A stretch of 64,000 nucleotides of DNA from Oribacterium sp. P6A1 (GTDB lineage: Bacteria > Bacillota > Clostridia > Lachnospirales > Lachnospiraceae), in NCBI RefSeq assembly GCF_000702885.1, contig NZ_JNKO01000006.1, positions 124,001 through 188,000 on the forward strand, written 5' to 3'. The translations under genes were made by a program, and so were the position numbers. The notes below the pieces were generated by a model that was given only the letters and a program-made list of their open reading frames with translations, was not told the origin of the DNA and did not search any database. Shown here in pieces: positions 44,194-52,625 of the stretch (its first letter is position 1; each line of letters opens with the position of its first letter).

Positions 44194-44625
44194 TCAGGCC
44201 AGCGTATCCTGGAAAAGTTTCGGCACAGGCTGACGGGATATGACTGTTTCCACATCATGAAGCCGAACCCTCATGATACGGTCTGCCGTTTCCTGTGCTT
44301 CTTTGAGACTATAGAGAGCGATCCTGAGTTCCTCGAAAAGAGGATTTAAAACGAGCTTTTGATCTTCGGATGCCTTGCTGAGGATCTGAGAAAACTTTAA
44401 TCCCTTCCATCCAAGCTGTTCGGCAAGTTTAATACGTTTCTTCTCAAGACCACGAAAATTCAAAAGATCCGGCTGGGCTTCCTTCACCAAAGATTCCAGC
44501 TTCGAAGGATCGTCTTCGGATGCGGAAACGGTGAAATCACGCTCCAGCTTGATAAGTCTGTTTACAACTGTTGCCTGAGATGCTAGCACCTCTGTAAAAT
44601 CGTTAAATACTGCAGAGTCTGACAT
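44194..44625 (-). CDS. flgN: FlgN-family export chaperone
   Basis: A 143-residue helical protein between flgM and flgK, the standard position of FlgN, the chaperone of FlgK and FlgL. Helical heptads such as VVNRLIKLERDFTV and FRGLEKKRIKLAEQLGWKG fit the family. AAAGGAG precedes the ATG. Confidence 0.85.
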   Translation of the reverse strand: MSDSAVFNDFTEVLASQATVVNRLIKLERDFTVSASEDDPSKLESLVKEAQPDLLNFRGLEKKRIKLAEQLGWKGLKFSQILSKASEDQKLVLNPLFEELRIALYSLKEAQETADRIMRVRLHDVETVISRQPVPKLFQDTLA

Positions 44626-44644
44626 AATGTCTCCTTTTGCGGGA

Positions 44645-44959
44645 TCATCCCCTGTATCCCAACATACGCTCCGCTATCCTGGTAGAATCCACATTGTATG
44701 TGCCGGACTGAACCTGCGCTTTAAGTTCTGCAACTCTTGCGTCACTTACACCTGACTTCATGGAAGAAGCAGTTTTTGATGCGAGCATGGATGCGAAACT
44801 TTCATTGCTGACTGAGTCGGTAGCTGAAAAAGATGCTTTATCATAACTACTCACATAAGATGCGGATGATGCGGAAGAGGATCTGTCTTTTTTGATTTTC
44901 TTGTCCTGACCGGAATAGCCCACTTTTCCAATCAGAGTTGTACGTAAATTGACGTCCAT
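44645..44959 (-). CDS. flgM: Anti-sigma-28 factor FlgM
   Basis: A 104-residue protein. The Ser-rich, disordered first half is followed by the sigma-binding C-terminus SDARVAELKAQVQSGTYNVDSTRIAERML. FlgM holds FliA until the hook is complete and FlgM is exported. ATG at 44959 has AAGGAGG 5 bases upstream, ruling out the longer start. It lies 19 bases before flgN. Confidence 0.94.
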   Translation of the reverse strand: MDVNLRTTLIGKVGYSGQDKKIKKDRSSSASSASYVSSYDKASFSATDSVSNESFASMLASKTASSMKSGVSDARVAELKAQVQSGTYNVDSTRIAERMLGYRG

Positions 44960-45014
44960 AAAATGCCTCCTTGCATAAACGCACAATTAAATTAATGAGT
45001 TCCGTCTGCTTATA

Positions 45015-45041
45015 ATATCGGCGACGGCTTCAAAAAAATAA
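45015..45041 (-). promoter_or_regulatory. Sigma-28 promoter of flgM-flgN
   Basis: On the - strand: TTAT (45041-45038), 15-base spacer, exact GCCGATAT (45022-45015), about 56 bases from the flgM start. The 395-base divergent gap to 45354 otherwise holds only AT-rich sequence and the + strand site below. Confidence 0.75.
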
Positions 45042-45219
45042 CTCCTATTTAAAAATAATTCCATTAAAAAACTGTGCATCTGGTTTTGATTTAAACATAA
45101 TATCGTCCTTTGCCTTGGTAATATAACATCAAGAAATGAATAATGCTATAAAAAATTTAAATTGCAGATATCTTACGGCAAAAAAAGAAAAAAATATAAG
45201 GGGAAATTTACAAATTTTC

Positions 45220-45247
45220 TAATAGTTCAAGTTGGATATGACGATAT
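45220..45247 (+). promoter_or_regulatory. Candidate sigma-28 promoter of the YlqG/YlqH-like pair
   Basis: TAAT (45220-45223), 16-base spacer, GACGATAT (45240-45247). The overlapping CGATATAAT also contains a TATAAT, so a sigma-A promoter here is equally possible. Confidence 0.45.
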
Positions 45248-45354
45248 AATATCATTAGAAGAATGAGAATCGTGATTTATTTATAAAAAGAAAATTAAAA
45301 ATATGTAATGAGGCACTGATATATCAGGTCTCATACAGTTGGGAGATAAAATAT

Positions 45355-46770
45355 ATGCCTAATATTTTGCAGGTGCAGAATACCTCATTAAACAACCAGC
45401 AGGTAACCAATACACCGGGAATTCATCCACATATAGGCCAAAACCCGCAGATTGTGACTCCGGGAAAGGTCGAGCCTTCTCCTGCCGGCGATTATAGCGG
45501 GCAGATAGGCGCTGAAAGTGAAAACGGCAACGTAAATTTTGAATCAAATTATACCGGATTCATTCAGAGGATGCATGAAGGCATGCAGCTTCCGATAGAA
45601 ATGGAAGAGCTTCTGTTTACTGACGGAGTTGCCCTTCAGACCCTGGGGGATACGGAACTGCAGGGTCTGTTAAATGAACTGTTCGCAGAGATAGAAGCAA
45701 AGGACCCCGAGGAGCTGATGAACTTTATAGAGTCACAGCAGCAGGCCCAAGTGAAATTTTCAGGTGAGCTTTTCGACGGATTACGAAATATTCTCAACCA
45801 TGAGATATCACCTGCTTTCAGAGAAACCATTCTTGATTTTATAAAATCATATAACAATTATGCATCTAGTGAGCATCTGCTAAATCAATTGGCGTCTCTC
45901 GGAGATGATATCGAGAGTCTGCTGCTTCCTTCCCAGCGGGATGGCTTTGAAAAACTGATGGACCAGTTGGATCTCAGCGCACCTCCGGGAGATACCGAAA
46001 AAAACACAGAAGTCATAAATAAGCTTATCATTCCGTTCTTATCCGGATATGTTTCAAGAACCCATAATTATGGTGCTGTCAGAACAGCCAGTGTTCTCTT
46101 TTCTTTATATGCGGTGAAGTATGAAGACGGCAAAGAAGAAGGCGTCAGGCAGTTGTTTTCAAAGCTTATGAAGAATGGGGATTTCCGGATGCTTTTCAAG
46201 GGAGATCCGGAAAAGGCTTTGGAAAAGGCCATGGAAGAATTGAGACCTCAATCGGAAAGGGCTACAAAATTCCCCGAGATGCTTACAAAGCTTATCCAGA
46301 AAGGCACTGAGGGAAGTGCAGGATCTGAAAATGTGGAAAGATACTATCAGGTGCTTAATCACCTTCTGATGAATGAAAGCGTATATATGCCTCTTCTTCA
46401 CATGCTGATTCCTTTCAGGTATCAGGATAAAAATGTCATGTCCGAGATGTGGGTTGATCCGGATGCAGAACGTGACAAGCCGGATGCGGCAAAGAAGCAG
46501 AAGATATTCATTAAATTCAGCATTCAGAATGTGGGAAATTTTGAGCTTATTTCCATGGTAGATAACGGAAATGTGAATATGCAGGTATATATTCCGCCTA
46601 CATTAAAAGAACCTCCTGAAAATATATCCAGAAATATACAGGATATATTGAAGAAAAACGGATTTAATGTAAGCAATATGGAACTTGGAGTCCTCACCAG
46701 AAGTCATAGGGTTGATGAGGTATTTCCTGAAATAAAAGAAAAGGAGAAGGGTATAAATGTCGCAGTCTGA
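45355..46770 (+). CDS. YlqG-like flagellar protein (FliK-related, tentative)
   Basis: A 471-residue protein with a Gln/Asn/Pro-rich start (~1-60), a helical middle, and a C-terminal ~100-residue domain (KIFIKFSIQNVGNFELISMVDNGNVNMQVYIPP, ISRNIQDILKKNGFNVSNMEL) laid out like the hook-length/Flg_hook domain. It overlaps a FlhB C-terminal homologue, the same arrangement as ylqG-ylqH of B. subtilis. No signal peptide or TM is visible. The call rests on context and fold pattern. GGGAG precedes the ATG. Confidence 0.6.
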   Translation: MPNILQVQNTSLNNQQVTNTPGIHPHIGQNPQIVTPGKVEPSPAGDYSGQIGAESENGNVNFESNYTGFIQRMHEGMQLPIEMEELLFTDGVALQTLGDTELQGLLNELFAEIEAKDPEELMNFIESQQQAQVKFSGELFDGLRNILNHEISPAFRETILDFIKSYNNYASSEHLLNQLASLGDDIESLLLPSQRDGFEKLMDQLDLSAPPGDTEKNTEVINKLIIPFLSGYVSRTHNYGAVRTASVLFSLYAVKYEDGKEEGVRQLFSKLMKNGDFRMLFKGDPEKALEKAMEELRPQSERATKFPEMLTKLIQKGTEGSAGSENVERYYQVLNHLLMNESVYMPLLHMLIPFRYQDKNVMSEMWVDPDAERDKPDAAKKQKIFIKFSIQNVGNFELISMVDNGNVNMQVYIPPTLKEPPENISRNIQDILKKNGFNVSNMELGVLTRSHRVDEVFPEIKEKEKGINVAV

Positions 46771-47092
46771 TTCTATAAGAAAGAAAAAAGCAGCTGCTCT
46801 AAAGTATGATCCCGATAAAAACGGAGCTCCCGTCATAGTGGCTTCCGGAATGGGGTATACTGCGGAGAAGATAACCGAGACTGCCATGAAGGCGGGGGTT
46901 CCGGTTTATGAAGACGATTCTCTGGCATCTCTCCTTACCCAGCTGAAGCTCGGGGCAGAGATACCCCAGGAACTTTTCAGCGCAGTGGTTGAGATATATG
47001 TTTATTTTCTGAAGTTTGCGGATAAGAATGAAAAAGAGGCTGAGGCAGAGCTTCCGCAGCCACAGGATCTGATGGATGAAGGTATCAGATGA
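46757..47092 (+). CDS. FlhB C-terminal-domain homologue (YlqH/FlhX-like)
   Basis: A 111-residue protein that aligns with the part of FlhB after its cleavage site: AAALKYDPDKNGAPVIVASGMGYTAEKI here against VALKYDPDRHGAPYVVAKGLDFIALKI in FlhB. It lacks the membrane region and the NPTH site, as YlqH and FlhX do; such proteins can replace the cleaved FlhB fragment. It overlaps its upstream neighbour by 14 bases. Confidence 0.9.
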   Translation: MSQSDSIRKKKAAALKYDPDKNGAPVIVASGMGYTAEKITETAMKAGVPVYEDDSLASLLTQLKLGAEIPQELFSAVVEIYVYFLKFADKNEKEAEAELPQPQDLMDEGIR

Positions 47093-47185
47093 TGTGAGTG
47101 TAAAAATATTTGCTACTCGCTTATAGTACCCACCGTACACATTCGTGTGCAGTGTACATCATCAAATAGAAAGGAAGAAAGCTGC

Positions 47186-48595
47186 ATGAGAGGCAGGAAA
47201 GCCGTATCTGAAGGGTACGGTCCGGTTAGTAAGATAATTGTATATTTACTTCTGTTTTTACTGTTTATACTGATTTTCGGTATGCGGGTAATGGCAGCAA
47301 CACAGCCCATCAATACAGTCAGTATAAAGATAAAGTCCAAGATTGAAGCGGGAAGAAAACTTCCATCAGATATTCTTATAGAGAAATCTTCGGTTGATGA
47401 CAATGAGATAGCTGTATCGACTTCGGGCAGTAAGTATAAGATCACTAAAGCAGAGTGGACAAGCGGCAGTGATATGAGGGTGAAAAGCGGCGATAAACCG
47501 GCTATGAGGGTTGAACTTGAGTCGGAGGATATCAGTAAAAATTATTTTTTAAGCAGTTACAGAAGCTCCAATGTGACAATAACCGGGGGAACCTTTTCAA
47601 GTGCCAGTAAGGACGGTGACAAGCTCATCATTAATTTAAAGCTTGATCCAATAAAAGGAAAGTTCGATGAGCCTACTGACGTATACTGGAATGATGACAA
47701 GCTGGGAGAGATTCGCTGGACAAGACCCGACAATACTTCCGGTACCTATGAGCTTCAGCTCATGAGGGACAGTACCAAGGTGACCTCGGTTACCACCTCG
47801 GGTCTTCTTTATAATTTTTATCCCTACATGACTCAGGCAGGAAAGTATTATGTAAATATAAGGACCATTCTTACTTCCACAGAACAGAGGCAGTACGCAC
47901 AAAACAGTGAGTGGCTGTCTTCAGCGGAACTCACTATAACCGACAGAGATGTTTCTGATGGAAAAGGTAAGGAGGGAAGCGGAGGAACCGCAGGAAGTCT
48001 CTACAAGTTCGGATGGTATAAGGAAAACGGTTTCTGGTACTACAGATATCTGGATGATAACCGTCTTCAGGGAGCCGGATGGGCGTATATAGATAAAAAC
48101 TGGTATCTGTTCAATCAATACGGTCAGATGCAGACCGGCTGGCAGATAATCAATGACAAGACATTTTTCCTTCTTAAAGACGGTTCCATGTATACAGGAT
48201 GGATGAAGAACGGAAATGACTGGTACTATCTGATTCCCAAGGAGGAACTTCGAAATGGAGAGGTGTGGGGACAGACTGCAAACAACGGATGGCGTATGAT
48301 CAATACCCACTATTATTATTTCAAGAGCAACGGAGCCATGTATACAGGATGGCTATATGAAAACGGAAAGTATTATTTCTTAAACGATATAGACAATTCA
48401 CTTTACGGAGTCATGTTCACGGGATGGATACATAGAAATGAGAAAACTTATTACTGTGATTATGACGGTACGATGGTAGAAGGCTGGCATGCAATCAATG
48501 GAAATTTCTATTATTTCTATCCGGGCAGTGGACAGATGGCTACCAATGCCTACATTGACGGTTATTATGTGAACAATGATGGTATAAGACAATGA
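47186..48595 (+). CDS. Surface protein with choline/cell-wall-binding repeats (paralogue 1)
   Basis: About 469 residues. An N-terminal signal anchor (~16-37, VSKIIVYLLLFLLFILIFG) leads into a ~230-residue β-rich region including a fibronectin-III-like stretch (GEIRWTRPDNTSGTYELQLMRD). After a Gly/Ser linker come about seven aromatic repeats of the choline-binding type (GWYKENGFWYYRYLD, TGWQIINDKTFFLLKDG, YTGWLYENGKYYFLND). Such repeats bind choline or wall polymers. It is paralogous to the next gene. AAAGGAAG precedes the ATG. Attachment to phosphocholine made by LicD is a guess. Confidence 0.8.
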   Translation: MRGRKAVSEGYGPVSKIIVYLLLFLLFILIFGMRVMAATQPINTVSIKIKSKIEAGRKLPSDILIEKSSVDDNEIAVSTSGSKYKITKAEWTSGSDMRVKSGDKPAMRVELESEDISKNYFLSSYRSSNVTITGGTFSSASKDGDKLIINLKLDPIKGKFDEPTDVYWNDDKLGEIRWTRPDNTSGTYELQLMRDSTKVTSVTTSGLLYNFYPYMTQAGKYYVNIRTILTSTEQRQYAQNSEWLSSAELTITDRDVSDGKGKEGSGGTAGSLYKFGWYKENGFWYYRYLDDNRLQGAGWAYIDKNWYLFNQYGQMQTGWQIINDKTFFLLKDGSMYTGWMKNGNDWYYLIPKEELRNGEVWGQTANNGWRMINTHYYYFKSNGAMYTGWLYENGKYYFLNDIDNSLYGVMFTGWIHRNEKTYYCDYDGTMVEGWHAINGNFYYFYPGSGQMATNAYIDGYYVNNDGIRQ

Positions 48596-48670
48596 GCCTA
48601 TCAAATAGGAATCCGTAAGTCAGATATTCAGGCTGAAAAAAAGCCTTCAATAGATGAGTAGAGGTGAGTG

Positions 48671-49867
48671 ATGGCAAACCTGACCAATAGAAACAGAAGC
48701 TCATACAGAGACCGTATAAGAGAACAGCGGGAGACAAATCTTGAAAGACTTGAGCGTGAGGCAAAACGCAGCAATAAGGCGGCAAAGCTTTTCATGCTTC
48801 TTCTCCTTGTGGGATGGTTTGTGCTTACCCATATGAAAAGAGCTGATGCTGCGGATGGCAGCATCATAGATAAGATCAATGTAAAATTCACTCAGAATTA
48901 TGGCGATGGGGGTGAAACCCTTGAACCAACTATCGAAACAAGTACAAGTAATATTTCAATTGAAGATATAAGCTATGCAAAAGATCCCGACAAATGGAAA
49001 CCGGGATCCAGAGTCCTTGTGACCATAGAATTCAGTGCGGCATCCGGATATTATTTCGGAGCGGTATGGAACAGAGAGGCAGTGACTCTGAGTGGTGCTG
49101 AATTCTCTCATTGCGGAAGGATAGATGACGGAGAGAAGCTTCAGCTGAAGGTTTACTATGTTCCCTGTGCCGTGCTTGGGGATACTTCTTCTGCAGGATG
49201 GGATTACAAATTTAAAAAGGCTGTCTGGAAAGAAGTGGATTATGCTCCGGGATATGAGGTAAAGCTTTATAAGAATGATGAGGAAGTGGGAACAAAGAAG
49301 GTAAGGACCACCACCGTAGATTTTTCTGACAAGATAGAGGACTACACAAAGGATAAGTTTTATTATGAAGTAAGAGCTATACCCATGACTTCCGATGAAA
49401 AGAAATACCTGAAAGAAGGCAACTGGATAACATCGGAGGATGATGTAGTAAATTCACATACGGGTTCACCGGGAGTCACCCCTATAGGTTACAACACAAC
49501 CACCAATACAGGAACATTGCCAAATTACAATGGTAGTAAGACCAGTACCACAGGCTGGTACAACCCGGGAGGAACATGGTTCTACTATGATACCTACGGG
49601 AGAGTTGCCACAGGATGGCAGTATATAGGGAATTTGTGGTACTACTTCAATGATCAGGGACAGATGCTCACAGGTTTTCTCACAGACACTGACGGAAGCG
49701 TATATTATCTGGATCCAAACATGGGTTATATGAAAACCGGATGGGAATACATCAACGGAGCGTGGTACTACTTCAACAGCAGCGGACGAATGCAGACAGG
49801 GTACCTGTATGATGGCGGAAAGATGTATTATCTAAATGAATATGGCCAGATGGTTGCCGAACAGTAG
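48671..49867 (+). CDS. Surface protein with choline/cell-wall-binding repeats (paralogue 2)
   Basis: About 398 residues. An unusually long, basic cytoplasmic N-terminus (~1-38, arginine-rich) precedes a TM (~39-57, LFMLLLLVGWFVLTHM). The β-rich middle mirrors the upstream paralogue (KAVWKEVDYAPGYEVKLYKND), and about five C-terminal repeats follow (GTWFYYDTYGRVATGWQ, LWYYFNDQGQMLTGF, AWYYFNSSGRMQTGY). The ATG has GAGGTG upstream. The tandem arrangement suggests duplication. Confidence 0.8.
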   Translation: MANLTNRNRSSYRDRIREQRETNLERLEREAKRSNKAAKLFMLLLLVGWFVLTHMKRADAADGSIIDKINVKFTQNYGDGGETLEPTIETSTSNISIEDISYAKDPDKWKPGSRVLVTIEFSAASGYYFGAVWNREAVTLSGAEFSHCGRIDDGEKLQLKVYYVPCAVLGDTSSAGWDYKFKKAVWKEVDYAPGYEVKLYKNDEEVGTKKVRTTTVDFSDKIEDYTKDKFYYEVRAIPMTSDEKKYLKEGNWITSEDDVVNSHTGSPGVTPIGYNTTTNTGTLPNYNGSKTSTTGWYNPGGTWFYYDTYGRVATGWQYIGNLWYYFNDQGQMLTGFLTDTDGSVYYLDPNMGYMKTGWEYINGAWYYFNSSGRMQTGYLYDGGKMYYLNEYGQMVAEQ

Positions 49868-49954
49868 TGAGGAGTTCTTTTATGACCGGTGGAGTGAAGG
49901 TCTTATGTGAAGGGTAAAAACTGGAAATATGATGTTGAAAAGGGGATGTAAGAT

Positions 49955-50785
49955 ATGCCATTAATGGAGTCAATTACCGAAGTAACGAATACGGGGAAAG
50001 GTAGACCGGCAAATGTTTCTTTGCTTTCCAATACAGCCCATACATTTAAAAATGTTCTGGAAGGTATGAAGGCGGCGGGAACGAGTGAAAACAATCCGGT
50101 ATCCGGAGTTGCAAAAACCCTTGATGAGATTTTTGCAAAGGCTTCTAAGACCTATGGGGTTCCTGAAAGGATATTAAAGACTGTGGCAAAGTATGAGTCG
50201 GATTTTAAGACTACGGCGGTTTCCAAGGCAGGTGCCATGGGAATCATGCAGCTCATGCCTGCTACCGCAAAGAGTCTCGGGGTAAAGGACCCTTTCGATC
50301 CGGAACAGAACATAATGGGTGGCGCAAAACTTCTGGCATCAAATCTTAAGGAGTTCGGAGGAGATCTGAGTCTGGCACTGGCAGCCTATAACGCAGGCTC
50401 AGGGGCGGTGAAGAAGTATAACGGTATCCCTCCCTACAAAGAGACACAGAATTATGTAAAAAATATCATGGCTGACCTGAACAGTAACACTCAGATAGAT
50501 CTAAAGAACTATGTGGTAACAGGAGTCGGCAGCTCCTCTGAACTAATAGGAGAAGGCAGTGATATAAGTGAAATGAAAGCTTTACTTGATACCCTGGGGA
50601 TAGGTATGTCTTCAAACGGAAACGGTATGCTGGGATTAAGTTCATTTCTTGCAGACAGAATAAGTAAGGATTCGGATGAGACAGGAAAAATCGATAAAGA
50701 TATGTTCGCTACTTTGATAGAGATACTCAGGCTGCAGATGCTTATGAATACCACAAACAGCATAGGCGATTTTTCCGATATCTGA
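49955..50785 (+). CDS. Lytic transglycosylase (SLT domain)
   Basis: A 276-residue protein. The SLT goose-lysozyme-like domain spans ~58-175 with catalytic Glu81 (KYESDFKTTAVS), GAMGIMQLMPATAKSLGV, and the AAYNAGSGAVKKYNGIPPY motif. No cleavable signal peptide is visible, which would fit export by the flagellar secretion system, as for FlgJ-type enzymes that open the wall for the rod; that route is inference. AAGGGG precedes the ATG. Confidence 0.92.
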   Translation: MPLMESITEVTNTGKGRPANVSLLSNTAHTFKNVLEGMKAAGTSENNPVSGVAKTLDEIFAKASKTYGVPERILKTVAKYESDFKTTAVSKAGAMGIMQLMPATAKSLGVKDPFDPEQNIMGGAKLLASNLKEFGGDLSLALAAYNAGSGAVKKYNGIPPYKETQNYVKNIMADLNSNTQIDLKNYVVTGVGSSSELIGEGSDISEMKALLDTLGIGMSSNGNGMLGLSSFLADRISKDSDETGKIDKDMFATLIEILRLQMLMNTTNSIGDFSDI

Positions 50786-50861
50786 TTCGATATATTAAAG
50801 ATATATTGAATCCTGTTTGTGATGAATTAAGGGATGATTCAAGAAAAAGCAGAGGTTATAA

Positions 50862-51485
50862 ATGGTACTAAAGGATTGCAGAAGTGGTGTTGTATTATTT
50901 GAAGGTAAACAGTATCCTGTTCGAGTAGTTACAGGAATCGATAATAACGTGGCACTTTACTTCAAAGATGAACTTCAGGATTCCTGGATGAAGAAGGCTG
51001 AGGTTTCCTTCAACGACAGTGTAAAGGGGTGCATAAAGACTACCTGCGACATTCTGATCAAAAGAAATCCGGGATATCCGATTATGAAGGAAGCCTGGAT
51101 GGGTGAGTGTCAGATACTGGATGTTATCGAAATCGTTCAGAGGCAGCAGGATATACGTGTTAATGTCTCCATACAGGTGCAGTTCACATCAGAGAAAGAG
51201 TATGGGAAACGTTTTTTCGGAACCATAACAAATTTAAGTGCCGGTGGCATCTTTATGGTGACTTCAGAGGAACTGACCATAGGAGAGATTCTTTCCTTCC
51301 ACTATGCTTTTAAAAATATTGAAAGAACTTTCAGATTGAAGATACTGTGGGGAAAGCTTTATGGTCCGGGTGAGAACGGATACGGACTCAAGTTTTTGGA
51401 TCTTAGTGAAGGAGCGGAAACCTCAATACGAGGTTTCGTATTCAACGAACTGCGAGAGCAGCGTATGAAAAACAGCGGAGGATGA
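50862..51485 (+). CDS. PilZ-domain cyclic-di-GMP receptor (YcgR/YpfA-like)
   Basis: A 207-residue protein. The N-terminal YcgR-like domain (~1-85) precedes a PilZ domain with both ligand motifs: RQQDIR (94-99) and NLSAGG (124-129). Proteins of this build slow flagella in response to cyclic-di-GMP. It shares 4 bases with the region upstream of a glycosyltransferase start, so it may be translationally coupled to it. No diguanylate cyclase (GGDEF) is in the window. Confidence 0.93.
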   Translation: MVLKDCRSGVVLFEGKQYPVRVVTGIDNNVALYFKDELQDSWMKKAEVSFNDSVKGCIKTTCDILIKRNPGYPIMKEAWMGECQILDVIEIVQRQQDIRVNVSIQVQFTSEKEYGKRFFGTITNLSAGGIFMVTSEELTIGEILSFHYAFKNIERTFRLKILWGKLYGPGENGYGLKFLDLSEGAETSIRGFVFNELREQRMKNSGG

Positions 51486-51490
51486 CAGTG

Positions 51491-52609
51491 ATGATCATCA
51501 ATCTGGTAATGATCGTTAAGAATGAGGAACGTTGTCTTGCGAGATGCCTGGAGGCGGCATCTCCTTTTGTGGACCATATAATCATTGCAGACAGCGGCTC
51601 AACGGACAGAACCCTTGAGATTGCAGAAGGCTTCGGCGCAAAAATATACAGTTTCCCGTGGGAAAACGATTTTGCCAAAGCCAGGAACTTTGCGCTGGGA
51701 AATTCTGAAAGAGACTGGAATGCAGATATAAATCTGGTGCTTGATGCAGATGAATATCTGATACAGGACGAGAATTGTAATCCAAAAGCCCTGAGAGATT
51801 TCATAGATCATATGTATGATAAACAGGGAATGCGGTGGCTTGGAAACATAAGAAGAGAGGACTCTTATCCAAACGGAGACGAGATAGATCGCAGTATAAC
51901 AGAGATTCCACGTATACTTCCTGCAGAAATGCGTTATCAGGGAAGTATTCACGAGCAGGTTAATGCCAAGGTTGTGCATAAGCTTTCTCCCCTTTATGCC
52001 CTTCATGACGGATATATGCAGAAGGGAAAGGGAGAGAGAAACTTCAAGTATTTGGAAGAGGCTTTGAAAAAGGAGCCCAATTACCCTTATTACAATTATC
52101 AGATGGCCATCACACTTCGGAATTTGAACAAAAAGGAAGAAAGTCTTCCTTATTTTAGGAATTTCTGGAGATATTCAGGAAAGAAAGAGATTAGACAGTC
52201 AGCTTACTGGACAGATGGCATCATGAGATATCTCTATACCCTTTATGATATAGATACGGAGAATAGTCTGGAAGAAGCCCATGATATCATGAGCAAGGTT
52301 CAGTATGACTTTACCAGAAATCCTGATTTCTATTTTTATTCAGGGCTTTTCTATATGAAGCTGGTGCTGAAGAATACGGAAAAGTACAAGGATCTTCTTC
52401 CATACATTGAAAAAAGTTATTTAAAGTGTCTGGATCTTGGAGAAGTGAGCCGGCCTGAGGGTGTGATAGGTACAGGTTCATTTAAAGCCGCCTATAATCT
52501 GGGGACATGGTACGAGGTGTCCGGAAATTTGGATAAGGCACGTCACTACTATAAGATGGCTGCTGATGAAGGATATGAAAAGGCTGCTGAAAGACTAAAG
52601 AATTTATAA
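51491..52609 (+). CDS. GT2 glycosyltransferase with C-terminal TPR-like repeats
   Basis: About 372 residues. The GT-A domain has MIVKNEERCLARCLEAA, ADSGSTDRTLEIA and the nucleotide-sugar metal site VLDADEY (D85-D87). The C-terminal half is helical with TPR/Sel1-like units (YNYQMAITLRNLNKKEESLPYF; YNLGTWYEVSGNLDKARHYYKMAADEGY). This architecture matches protein glycosyltransferases such as SunS and flagellin Fgt enzymes. ATG 51491 is 8 bases after GGAGGA. Lying one gene from flagellin, it is a strong candidate flagellin glycosyltransferase. Confidence 0.85.
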   Translation: MIINLVMIVKNEERCLARCLEAASPFVDHIIIADSGSTDRTLEIAEGFGAKIYSFPWENDFAKARNFALGNSERDWNADINLVLDADEYLIQDENCNPKALRDFIDHMYDKQGMRWLGNIRREDSYPNGDEIDRSITEIPRILPAEMRYQGSIHEQVNAKVVHKLSPLYALHDGYMQKGKGERNFKYLEEALKKEPNYPYYNYQMAITLRNLNKKEESLPYFRNFWRYSGKKEIRQSAYWTDGIMRYLYTLYDIDTENSLEEAHDIMSKVQYDFTRNPDFYFYSGLFYMKLVLKNTEKYKDLLPYIEKSYLKCLDLGEVSRPEGVIGTGSFKAAYNLGTWYEVSGNLDKARHYYKMAADEGYEKAAERLKNL

Positions 52610-52625
52610 GTATAAGGGGATAAAT

